Below are positions 7,964-15,291 of a stretch of 32,026 nt of DNA, piece by piece. Under the pieces are notes generated by a model. It was not told where the DNA came from. It did no database searches and was given only the letters and a program-made list of their open reading frames with translations. Position 1 is the first letter of the stretch; each line of letters opens with the position of its first letter. The position numbers and the translations under genes were made by a program. Origin of the DNA: Acidobacteriota bacterium (GTDB lineage: Bacteria; Acidobacteriota; Terriglobia; Acidiferrales; UBA7541); NCBI GenBank assembly GCA_018268785.1, contig JAFDVY010000036.1, positions 1 to 32,026 on the forward strand, read 5' to 3'.

Positions 7964-9079
7964 ATGCAAAACAAGATGCAAGAAGTGTCGCGGCGCAGAT
8001 TTCTGGCGCAGACGTCCTATATGAGCGCGATGTATGCGGCGGCGAGCATGATTCCGCTGCGGGCGCTGGGGGAAAATCTGGCGCAGGATGCGAGAATTTC
8101 GGCAACGCCCGTGGTGGATAAAGGATTTGCATCGGTGCGAAAAGTCGGGAATGGATTGTACGCAACGATTTCGGACACGACGAAGGGTTTGCAGACGATG
8201 TGCAACGGCGGGTTCCTTGCGGGCAAGGACTCGGCGCTCCTGATTGAAGGATTTGTGAGCACGGCGGGAGCCGCGTTTCAACTGGAGACGCTTCGATCGG
8301 TTTCGCAGGTTCCAGTAAAGGGCGCGCTGGATACGCACTATCATTTCGATCACTCGTTGGGAAATGCTGTGTATGGAGCCAATGGAATTGGCTTGTGGGC
8401 ACATGTAAACACGGCGAAACGGATATATGACAACTACGGAACGTGGCAGAGGCTGACGAAAGAACAACTGGTAGCCCCGCTCGAAAAGCAGTTGGCGAGC
8501 GCGAAATCGGAGGCAGCGAAACAGCATTTGCAGGGAGACATTGCGACCGTGGGAAATGTGTATGGCATGGTGGCGGCGGCGCAACTTGCGTTGCCGAATC
8601 ATGCAATCGATCCGGCGATGGGACCGCATAAAGTGGATTTGGGCGGACTGGCAATTTCGATCGAGCACTATCCTGGACATTCGGGAACGGACATGATCGT
8701 GCGCGTGCCGGACCAAAATGTGGTTTATACAGGGGATCTGTTCTTTAACGGCTACTTTCCGATTGCGTTCGACGATGAGGCAACGATTTCCGGCTGGCGC
8801 AATACGCTGAAGATGTTTGCGTCGTTGGACAAGGACACGATTTTTGTGCCGGGGCACGGACAGGTATGCGGACAATCGGAATTGGCGATGTTTCGCTCGA
8901 CGTTTGACGACATCGAAGAACAGGCAAGAAAGATGTATAAGGCCGGCGTGCCGGTGGAAGAAGCGCAGCACCAGTATGTAATACCCGAAAAATTCTCAAA
9001 GCTTTCGACGTTTTCCTGGGGATTTTCGATTGGGCCGACGATTCAGAAGATGTACCAGGAGTGGGGCGCGAAGAAGTAG
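7964..9079 (+). CDS. Tat-exported metallo-beta-lactamase-fold hydrolase
   Basis: A 371-residue protein. The N-terminus carries a twin-arginine signal (SRRRFLAQT at 9-17, then an alanine-rich hydrophobic stretch to about residue 36), so it is probably exported folded with its metals. The metal motif THYHFDH supplies His125, His127, Asp129 and His130; His239 in HYPGHSG, Asp258 in YTGDLF and His298 in VPGHG complete the binuclear zinc site. All ligands are present, so it should be active. Overall it is the generic MBL-fold type (lactamase B); the substrate is not deducible. The start at 7964 is preceded by AGAGAAG. A strong terminator follows 26 bases after the stop, so it is likely monocistronic. 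Confidence 0.88.
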   Translation: MQNKMQEVSRRRFLAQTSYMSAMYAAASMIPLRALGENLAQDARISATPVVDKGFASVRKVGNGLYATISDTTKGLQTMCNGGFLAGKDSALLIEGFVSTAGAAFQLETLRSVSQVPVKGALDTHYHFDHSLGNAVYGANGIGLWAHVNTAKRIYDNYGTWQRLTKEQLVAPLEKQLASAKSEAAKQHLQGDIATVGNVYGMVAAAQLALPNHAIDPAMGPHKVDLGGLAISIEHYPGHSGTDMIVRVPDQNVVYTGDLFFNGYFPIAFDDEATISGWRNTLKMFASLDKDTIFVPGHGQVCGQSELAMFRSTFDDIEEQARKMYKAGVPVEEAQHQYVIPEKFSKLSTFSWGFSIGPTIQKMYQEWGAKK

Positions 9080-9105
9080 GACGAACATTCTGGAAAATGG
9101 AAAAC

Positions 9106-9140
9106 GGCCGGAGATTTTCCTCCGGCCTTTTTCTTTTCTT
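9106..9140. terminator. rho-independent terminator, probably bidirectional
   Basis: The perfect 8-bp stem GGCCGGAG/CTCCGGCC (9106-9113 with 9120-9127) and a six-base loop are followed on the plus strand by TTTTTCTTTT. On the minus strand the tail is GTTTTCCATTTT, so the same hairpin can also end the convergent outer-membrane protein gene. Confidence 0.88.
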
Positions 9141-9150
9141 GCGAAAAGCA

Positions 9151-9172
9151 GATCCCTCGCTTCGCTCGGGAT
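9151..9172. repeat. small imperfect palindrome (CCCTCGC...GCTCGGG type)
   Basis: ATCCC at 9152-9156 pairs with GGGAT at 9168-9172 around a TCGCTTCGCTC core. I associate this kind of element with recurring intergenic sequences in Acidobacteriota. A looser relative with a CATTCC/GGAAT border is at 31706-31734. It sits between the terminator and the end of the outer-membrane protein gene and has no coding role. Confidence 0.45.
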
Positions 9173-9198
9173 AGCGTGCGACGTTCCTTATCCAACCT

Positions 9199-10860
9199 TC
9201 AGAATTTGACGAGGATCGCGAGGTTCAGGCGATTTTCGATTTTGCGAAGGTCGGGAAACCAGGTGTTGGACCGTGAGCCGTCACAAGTCACGAAGCCCTG
9301 CAGGCAAACAAGCGAGCCGGGCGCACCGTTGTTGCCGCCGGGAGGCGTGACGCCGCCGGAGCCAGAGAAGTACGGAACGTTTGCAGCGCGATGATTAAAC
9401 TCCCAGCGGAAAGTAATGTATTGACTGGGCATCCAATCGAATGTTGCAGAAGCGTCCCATGCTTTGTACGGATCGCCGGGGTTTGCGGTGAAATAAGGCG
9501 TGCCGCTCGCGGCGGTTGCCCCGTTGACGGGCGGAATCAGTACCAGGTAGCGGCCGGGATTGTTGATTTTTCCACCGCCGAGCGTGAGCGCGTACCTGTC
9601 GTTGTCAAACCACACGCGATTGTAGAGCATGTAGCCGAGAAAACTTTGCTTCGGACCTTTTGGGGAATTCCCCGCGCAGCTCACGCCGCCGCCGTGCTCG
9701 CAACCCATGTCTCCGGTAAGCGAGAATGCCGCTTTATCGAAAAACTTTTCCTTGTTGTCGTAATACTTGATCTGGATGCTGTCGTCCGTGTGATAGCGGA
9801 TGCGACCGGGATTGTTGAGCGTGTCCGCACCGAGAATGTACTGGTTGCCTAGAACGCTGAGCCAGCCGTTGGGGCGCCAGAGGAACTGCATGCCGGTGCC
9901 AGGCCGATTGTTGAAGCGACCGTAGGATTGCCAACCGTTGATGAGCCAGCCTTCGATCTTAAATTTTTCCGTGGGGAAAACTTGTACGCGAACGCCATTG
10001 AAGAACCACGGCGTATTGGAAGAGACGTAGGAGGGTTGGTAGGCCCAGTTGTCGAAATTGTAGTAGCTGAAGAGGCCGACGTAGGACATGAAGATGCCGG
10101 CGTCCACGTTGACGCCGTGCAGCGCGTTGAAATGATAGCCGCCGTAGGCTTCGGAAATATAGCGATAGGCGTTGTCGAGATTCCACTGGCCGCGGGAAGG
10201 GCTGGCGTCATTCCGAGGTGTGGTTTGCGAGTAGAGACCGAACTGCGTCATGAGGCGCGCGCGGACGTTTTCAAAATGAAAATCGCCGCCGACGCCGAGT
10301 TGCGTGAGATGGACTTCATTTGCGCGAAAGACTTCGCTAGAGCCGCCGATGGTGTCGTCTTTCGGATGATGGAAATCGTAAATATAGTCCGCATCCACGC
10401 GAATTTCTGGAGTAAAGAATTTTGTGTCGAAGGCAGGCTCTTTGGTGCGAGCATTGCCGTTGAGCCAGGTGAAATCGGCAAAGGCGAAGGGTTCGGCTTT
10501 GGGCGAGCCCGGCGCTTGCTGGTTTGCAGGCTGCGTATTTGAAGCGGGCGAGACAGTTAGAGGAACGGCGAGTGCTGTCTCGCCCGGCGCGGACGCGGAG
10601 GCTTCTGCGGCAAGCGGCGCGGCTACGGGAAGGTGCTTCCCTTCCAGCTCGGCTACCCGCTGTTCAAGTTTTTCAACGCGATCGAGGAGCCAGCGTTCGC
10701 GCTCGGTCAGTTCGGGAGGCGCGGAGGCGTTGGCGGCAGTCGCAGGCTTAGGAGCCGAGCCGGATTTTGAAGAGTCATCGGCAAGAGAGAAGCGGGACGC
10801 CGCACAATTCAAAATTAAGAGCGAACACGCGGCAACGATCAAGCGATTTGGAACGTGCAT
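9199..10860 (-). CDS. outer-membrane beta-barrel (porin-like) protein
   Basis: A 553-residue protein with an N-terminal signal peptide (to about residue 27), a low-complexity Ala/Ser/Pro linker, a short coiled coil at about 50-76 (ELTERERWLLDRVEKLEQRV) and then a long region of alternating hydrophobic and polar strands rich in Tyr, Trp, Phe, Asn and Gly. It ends in Val-Lys-Phe; a terminal aromatic is the usual signal for outer-membrane insertion. The coiled coil ahead of the barrel resembles trimeric porins and may hold subunits together or contact peptidoglycan. It is probably a BBP2-type barrel with unknown substrate. AGGAG five bases upstream supports the start at 10860. It follows the inositol monophosphatase gene after 120 bases and ends at a shared terminator. 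Confidence 0.82.
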   Translation of the reverse strand: MHVPNRLIVAACSLLILNCAASRFSLADDSSKSGSAPKPATAANASAPPELTERERWLLDRVEKLEQRVAELEGKHLPVAAPLAAEASASAPGETALAVPLTVSPASNTQPANQQAPGSPKAEPFAFADFTWLNGNARTKEPAFDTKFFTPEIRVDADYIYDFHHPKDDTIGGSSEVFRANEVHLTQLGVGGDFHFENVRARLMTQFGLYSQTTPRNDASPSRGQWNLDNAYRYISEAYGGYHFNALHGVNVDAGIFMSYVGLFSYYNFDNWAYQPSYVSSNTPWFFNGVRVQVFPTEKFKIEGWLINGWQSYGRFNNRPGTGMQFLWRPNGWLSVLGNQYILGADTLNNPGRIRYHTDDSIQIKYYDNKEKFFDKAAFSLTGDMGCEHGGGVSCAGNSPKGPKQSFLGYMLYNRVWFDNDRYALTLGGGKINNPGRYLVLIPPVNGATAASGTPYFTANPGDPYKAWDASATFDWMPSQYITFRWEFNHRAANVPYFSGSGGVTPPGGNNGAPGSLVCLQGFVTCDGSRSNTWFPDLRKIENRLNLAILVKF

Positions 10861-10980
10861 TTTTTCTCCTGGAAAGCGGACGCGGCTCAGAACAAGGCTC
10901 CGCTGCCAAATGAGGTTAGCGGGGCGAGCGTTAAAAAAACGTAAGGCGAGTATCAGGAAGGGGTAATTGAATAGAAGCCC

Positions 10981-11796
10981 TTACAAGACAGGGCGTTGCG
11001 GGGCGGAATTGGGATCGCGGCGGGAAAGTTCGAGGGCTACTTTGCGCATCTCTTCGTGGATGAGTCCATTGGTGGCGAGAAGGACTGGCCCGCCGAGAGC
11101 ATAAGGCGCGCCGTGAAAATCGGTGAATTTTCCGCCGGCTTCTTCGACGAGGAGGACTCCGGCAGCAGTGTCCCAGCGCTGGAGTCCAAATTCCCAGAAG
11201 CCATCGAAGCGGCCGGCGGCGACGCTGGCGAGATCGAGCGCGGCGGAGCCGTCGCGCCGCACGCCGTGCGAGCGTAGTGTGAAGTCGTAATAGTAATGAA
11301 TGTTGGGACTGGACTGGCGCTTGTGGACGGGAAAGCCGGTGCAAAGAAGGCTGGTGGAAAGAGTGGGAACTTTTGAGACGGAGATTTTTTTGCCGTTGAG
11401 CGTGGCGCCTTCCCCGCGGGCGGCGGCGAAGAGCTCTTCGTAAATAGGATTGTAGACGACACCCACAAGAACCTGGTCGCGATGAGCGAGCGCGATGGAG
11501 ACGCTGAAGCAGGGGTAGCCGTGGGCAAAATTTGTGGTGCCATCGAGCGGATCGACGTGCCAGCGATAATCCGCATCATGATCTTTGCCGAGACCTTCTT
11601 CGGCAGCGATGGCGTGCGCCGGGAAATACTTTGAGAGACGGTCGACGATGGCTTGTTCGCTGCGCTTGTCGGCTTGCGTGACGAGGTCGACGTCGCCTTT
11701 GTATTTGATTTCTGGTGGACGCGCGTACTCTTCGCGGAGAATTTTGCCGGCTTCGAGCGCAGTTTCGAGAGCGGCGTCAAGAAAAGTACGGGGCAT
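10981..11796 (-). CDS. inositol monophosphatase family protein
   Basis: A 271-residue Mg2+-dependent phosphatase of the SuhB/IMPase family. Metal ligands are visible: Glu66-Glu67 (AAEEG), Asp82 and Asp85 in VDPLDGTTNFAHG, and Asp209 in QRWDTAAG. The segment RRDGSAALDLASVAAGRFDG at 180-199 is also typical. Likely substrates are inositol-1-phosphate or a related sugar phosphate; SuhB homologues can also act in rRNA transcription complexes, which cannot be judged here. The start at 11796 gives the normal family N-terminus; the reading frame stays open upstream into the S41 gene, but that extension looks non-conserved. The Shine-Dalgarno is weak. It follows the S41 peptidase gene on the same strand after 103 bases. 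Confidence 0.92.
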   Translation of the reverse strand: MPRTFLDAALETALEAGKILREEYARPPEIKYKGDVDLVTQADKRSEQAIVDRLSKYFPAHAIAAEEGLGKDHDADYRWHVDPLDGTTNFAHGYPCFSVSIALAHRDQVLVGVVYNPIYEELFAAARGEGATLNGKKISVSKVPTLSTSLLCTGFPVHKRQSSPNIHYYYDFTLRSHGVRRDGSAALDLASVAAGRFDGFWEFGLQRWDTAAGVLLVEEAGGKFTDFHGAPYALGGPVLLATNGLIHEEMRKVALELSRRDPNSAPQRPVL

Positions 11797-11891
11797 GACC
11801 GCATCTAATTTAACATCCGACGCTGTGTTTGAAACAAACAAGAATGTAGCCTCGCCATGCATGGTTGGCACGAAAATGACGAAAGGATTGA

Positions 11892-11915
11892 GTGGCCGGC
11901 TATTCGGCCGGCCAC
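11892..11915. repeat. palindrome related to repeat unit A
   Basis: A 9-bp stem GTGGCCGGC/GCCGGCCAC around TATTCG. The GTGGCCGG arm matches that of unit A at 1363-1385 and 2215-2237. The stop codon (TAG, 11900-11902) of the S41 peptidase gene lies within the hairpin, as the sdhA stop lies within a repeat. Confidence 0.6.
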
Positions 11916-13234
11916 AGCGGCGGGAACATTTTTCCCGCAGATTCGGGAGAAATTTTCCCTCCGGCCAGTTCGATGGCATGAGCGAGGACAATGTCGCGGC
12001 CTGAGGCCAGATCGATGGCGGCGGGGAGCATGACTTCGTCGGGCGATACGCCAAGTTTCTCCAGGCTCTTGCCGTCATTCATAATCAGATCCGCATCGGT
12101 AATAGAAGCGCCGTATGGAACAATTGTGTCGAATCCGAGGCTGTACGAATAGTGAATCGACTCCATAACCGCGCCGGCGCTTCGGTCACCGATTACGACG
12201 CCACGCTTCTCAAGCTGTACGACACGAGCGAGAATTTCCGAAGCTGACGCCGACCTGCTATCAATAAGAACAAACAGTTTGCCTGTAAAAGCATTTTTGC
12301 CGATTGTTTTCGCCTGCTGCGGCTTTGATGATTCACGGGTAACGCGCTCACAAATTTTCACGTCATGATCGAAAAGATTGGCGACGATTTCCCTTAATGT
12401 TGTGACCGCACCTCCGGGATTGCCACGCAAATCGATAATCAAGGCACTCTTGTGACGAGCTTTCTTCAACACACTATTCACTGTGCCTTCCGAGGCGGAA
12501 AATTGAGGCATTTTCAAGACAAGAATATCGCCATCCAATTCCGTATACCGCATCTTTGTTAGGTCCAAATTGTTCTCCAAGTCGCGGATGTAGTCGAAAA
12601 TATGGACACCAGTCAGATCTCGGACTTGGGGAAGCTGTCGAAGGGCGGCAACTAATTCGATATCCTTCTTCGTACCGTCCGGAGAAAGGACGGACAATCT
12701 CAGCTGTGGCTGAGGCCGCAAGGCATTGAAAACAAAATTCATTTTCCAGAGGTTCTCGCGCAGAGGCGTGAATCCGTTGATCGTGACCACCTGATCCCCG
12801 GGCCTGACGCCTTTGGTTTCTGCGTCGCTTTTCGGGCGGACCGCGAGCACGAGGCATTTGTCGCCAACCATACCAATCTGCCAGCCATAGTCGTGTCTGT
12901 ATGGACGAGGCGGCGGAATGAAGAAAGTGTGCGAATCATTCAGCACGTCGAGAGCTGCAGCAACTTCAGAGAGGCCTCGATTAAGGGAGTCGGAATTCTC
13001 AATGCGGGCGCGAAAATCCTTCGCATTGGTATCCCAGTCGACACCATGTAGCTTCGGATCGTAGTAGTGCTTTTTGATGTCCTTGGAGATGGTGTCCAGC
13101 ATCTGGAGGACCCGTTCCTTGTCATAATTGGAGATTTTGGGTTGAGGCTGCTGATGCGCGCGGGTGCAAGAGGGCTGCAAATTCAGAGCCAAGGTGAATC
13201 CTGCAAACAGGATTCTGAGAATTCTAAGCTTCAA
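11900..13234 (-). CDS. secreted S41-family peptidase with PDZ domain
   Basis: A 444-residue protein with a signal peptide (about 1-26), a helical N-terminal region, a PDZ-like segment (about 115-195, including GVRPGDQVVTING) and an S41 core. Core motifs are NDSHTFF at 99-105, IIDLRGNPGG at 266-275 and SRSASASEI at 326-334, which contains the candidate nucleophile. The lysine of CtpA-type enzymes (in GxxTxGKG) is replaced: the aligned segment GDRSAGAVMES has Ala355. The enzyme may therefore use a Tricorn/IRBP-like mechanism with Ser101-His102, or be weakly active. The start is a TTG at 13234 with AGGAGG five bases upstream. A good minus-strand promoter lies about 70 bases upstream. IMPase and porin genes follow. 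Confidence 0.85.
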   Translation of the reverse strand: MKLRILRILFAGFTLALNLQPSCTRAHQQPQPKISNYDKERVLQMLDTISKDIKKHYYDPKLHGVDWDTNAKDFRARIENSDSLNRGLSEVAAALDVLNDSHTFFIPPPRPYRHDYGWQIGMVGDKCLVLAVRPKSDAETKGVRPGDQVVTINGFTPLRENLWKMNFVFNALRPQPQLRLSVLSPDGTKKDIELVAALRQLPQVRDLTGVHIFDYIRDLENNLDLTKMRYTELDGDILVLKMPQFSASEGTVNSVLKKARHKSALIIDLRGNPGGAVTTLREIVANLFDHDVKICERVTRESSKPQQAKTIGKNAFTGKLFVLIDSRSASASEILARVVQLEKRGVVIGDRSAGAVMESIHYSYSLGFDTIVPYGASITDADLIMNDGKSLEKLGVSPDEVMLPAAIDLASGRDIVLAHAIELAGGKISPESAGKMFPPLWPAE

Positions 13235-13301
13235 GTCTTCCTCCTCAGGTAGCCGGGTTATGAGAGCGCGCGGATCGCGCGATTCGGAGCATATTCACTG
13301 G

Positions 13302-13337
13302 TGTCGTTATATAGCGGATACGGTAAGGGCCCGTCAA
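13302..13337 (-). promoter_or_regulatory. sigma70-type promoter for the S41 peptidase gene
   Basis: On the minus strand TTGACG (13337-13332) is followed after 18 bases by TATATA (13313-13308). Transcription would start near 13301 and leave a leader of about 67 bases before the TTG start. Placement and match are good; no -10 extension or operator is evident. Confidence 0.55.
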
Positions 13338-13488
13338 CTATGAACCTGAACCGACTTTGGTGTTCGAACTATTCGTAGCCCAAGTAATAATTTTTGTGGT
13401 GGCGGACTGTAGTCTCCGAGGACGGAGATCTGGATGTTGCGAAGCTAATCGCACGGCAAAGGCAAAGAGAGCACGATACATCGCGCGC

Positions 13489-14049
13489 CTACTGAGAAGC
13501 TGCGGAAGCAGAGCGGGAAGAGCGGAAGGCGAGCCAGGCCATCGTGGCGATCATGCCGAGCCAGCCGAGGAAACGCGTGGTATGGCCGATGGAGACGTCA
13601 TAGCGAAGCCAGCCCCACTGGCCGAAGAGAATATTCCAATCGTGATCGCCGGAGCCGACGAGGGGAAGCTGGAGAGCGCGGGCGTCGGCCATGTACGTGC
13701 CGATGTAAAGAAAATTTTCGAAGAACCAAAATGAGCAGAAGGCGACGGCAGTGGTTTCGCGTTTGAAGAAGAAAAAAACGAAGCAGGCGAGCGGAACAAT
13801 GAGTTCGAGCAGAGTGCCGCCGAGGATCGTCAGTGTGTAGCCAAAACCAAACTGGTCCGAACCGCCAAAAAAACCGAAAAGCGGGTGGCCGGCTTCGTGG
13901 ATGGCGAGATTGGCGAAATCAATGAAGAGGAAATTGGGGGCGTTGATGGCGGCGTAGAAAAGGAAGAGGGCATAGGCGACGAGCCAGGAGATGGCGGCGG
14001 GTTTGGAAACGGGCTTCCATTCGTCGAAGTAGACGGAGAGAGAGGGCAC
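13489..14049 (-). CDS. membrane protein with HEAGH metallopeptidase-like motif
   Basis: A 186-residue integral membrane protein with about four hydrophobic segments (20-46, 70-96, 101-119 and 160-176). HEAGH at 51-55, at the end of the first segment, is an HExxH zinc-binding motif; Asp122 (YMADAR) and His136 (GSGDHDWN) are possible further ligands. Intramembrane placement recalls M50 site-2 proteases, but the second M50 motif (NxxPxxxxDG) is not visible, so this is not a standard S2P. The start is a GTG at 14049 without a clear Shine-Dalgarno, and an in-frame stop lies four codons upstream, so it cannot be much longer. No operon partner is evident. Its role is unknown. Confidence 0.68.
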   Translation of the reverse strand: MPSLSVYFDEWKPVSKPAAISWLVAYALFLFYAAINAPNFLFIDFANLAIHEAGHPLFGFFGGSDQFGFGYTLTILGGTLLELIVPLACFVFFFFKRETTAVAFCSFWFFENFLYIGTYMADARALQLPLVGSGDHDWNILFGQWGWLRYDVSIGHTTRFLGWLGMIATMAWLAFRSSRSASAASQ

Positions 14050-14119
14050 GAGGAGAGATTAGCAACGGATGGAAAAGAGAAAAGAAAAAGAAGGCGCGGA
14101 ATTTCCAGAACCTATTCGC

Positions 14120-14143
14120 CACAGAGTCACAGAGCTCATAGAG
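14120..14143. repeat. short tandem CACAGAG motif
   Basis: CACAGAG, T, CACAGAG, CT, CATAGAG are three near-identical seven-base units in an intergenic region between the HEAGH gene and glk. I associate CACAGAG-rich strings with intergenic DNA in Acidobacteriota and some other phyla; the function is unknown. Confidence 0.4.
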
Positions 14144-14237
14144 AAAAGTTCAAGAGGGTAAGGTTAAGGGTAAAAGCGCGCTTGGGTGAACCGGGCGTGA
14201 TTTATGCTTTCACAGAGTTGGGAGGCCATCGGAGCAC

Positions 14238-14256
14238 AGGCTGAAGCCTATGCTAC
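14238..14256. repeat. palindromic repeat unit B, solo copy
   Basis: The hairpin AGGCT-GA-AGCCT followed by ATGCTAC has the same design as unit B at 1415-1435 and 2281-2301. It lies five bases past the glucokinase stop codon, with no unit A beside it. Confidence 0.55.
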
Positions 14257-14260
14257 GGGA

Positions 14261-15244
14261 TTATCCGCGGATGAGGCGGAGGGCTTCGTAGGCTGCGCCG
14301 AGTTGCGGCGCGTTTTCGTCGAGGATGACGGAGACAGGAATGTTCTTAAGCAAACCTTCGAAGTGCCACTTGTCCTTGAAGGCCTGGAAGAATCTGCCGT
14401 CTTTCATTTTTTCGAGGATTTTGACGGCGATGCCGCCGGCGACATAAACACCGCCGAGCGCGAGGACTTTCAGAGCGAGGTTGCCCGCTTCCGCGCCGTA
14501 GATGTCTGTCCAGAGGTCGAGGGTCTCGACGCAGACGGGGCAGGTCTTGGCGAGGGCGTTCTTTGTGATTTCAGGCGCAGGATCGGCGTCGGGATCGTCG
14601 AAGGAAGCGTGCTTGACGGTGCTGGACAAAAATTCATGCAAGGTGCGGAAGCCGCGGCCGGAGAGAATCAGTTCCCAACTGACTTGGGGATAGCGGCGCT
14701 TCATGAAGCGCAGGAGTTCGATCTGCTGCTCGGTGTGCGGGGCGAAATCGGAGTGGCCGCCTTCGGATGGGACGACCTGGTAGCGTTTGCCATTCCAGAC
14801 GAGGAGCGATTCGCCGAGACCAGTGCCTGCGGCGAGCAGACCTCGCGTGCCGCCGGGTTCGGCCTTGCCTTCGTTCAAAACGCAAAACTGTTTGGGATCG
14901 AGATACTCGATGCTGTGGCCCCAGGCGCCGAGGTCGTTGAGGAGGACGATTTCCTCAACGCGCAGTTCCTGGGAAAGAACAGCGGCGTCAATCATCCAGG
15001 GAAGGTTGGTGGCGCGGACGCGATTGTTGATTACGGGGCCGGCGATGCCGAAGCCGGCGGCTTCGATTTTTTCTCCATTGAGATGGGAAGCGGCCAGGCG
15101 GGCGAACTCTTTTGCGATAAGGTCAAACTGAGCGAAATCCTTGCTGCGAAAGCGCTGGCGAAAGACGCAGGTGAGCTTGCCGTCCTTTTCGGAAAACAGC
15201 GCGAGATTGCATTTGGTGCCGCCGACATCGCCCGCAAGGATCAA
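14261..15244 (-). CDS. glk: glucokinase
   Basis: A 327-residue cytoplasmic enzyme that phosphorylates glucose with ATP. The phosphate loop GDVGGTK at 5-11, the catalytic Asp104 in LLNDLGAWG, the second phosphate loop GTGLGES at 140-146 and the sugar-binding segment PSEGGHSDFAP at 159-169 are all of the Glk (COG0837) type rather than ROK. The length is normal. The start is a TTG at 15244 with TAGGAG about six bases upstream. It is the last gene of the run after zwf (47-base gap), so its product glucose-6-phosphate feeds the preceding enzyme. A solo unit-B hairpin follows the stop. Confidence 0.93.
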   Translation of the reverse strand: MILAGDVGGTKCNLALFSEKDGKLTCVFRQRFRSKDFAQFDLIAKEFARLAASHLNGEKIEAAGFGIAGPVINNRVRATNLPWMIDAAVLSQELRVEEIVLLNDLGAWGHSIEYLDPKQFCVLNEGKAEPGGTRGLLAAGTGLGESLLVWNGKRYQVVPSEGGHSDFAPHTEQQIELLRFMKRRYPQVSWELILSGRGFRTLHEFLSSTVKHASFDDPDADPAPEITKNALAKTCPVCVETLDLWTDIYGAEAGNLALKVLALGGVYVAGGIAVKILEKMKDGRFFQAFKDKWHFEGLLKNIPVSVILDENAPQLGAAYEALRLIRG

Positions 15245-15291
15245 CGTGATCTCCTAAGGTATTGAAACGGATTAAGTCTATCGAATCAGGA

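Noticed and set aside
14204..15265. Open frame of 353 codons antisense to glucokinase
   Set aside because: The glucokinase frame has all catalytic motifs; this one has none and starts inside a palindromic repeat.
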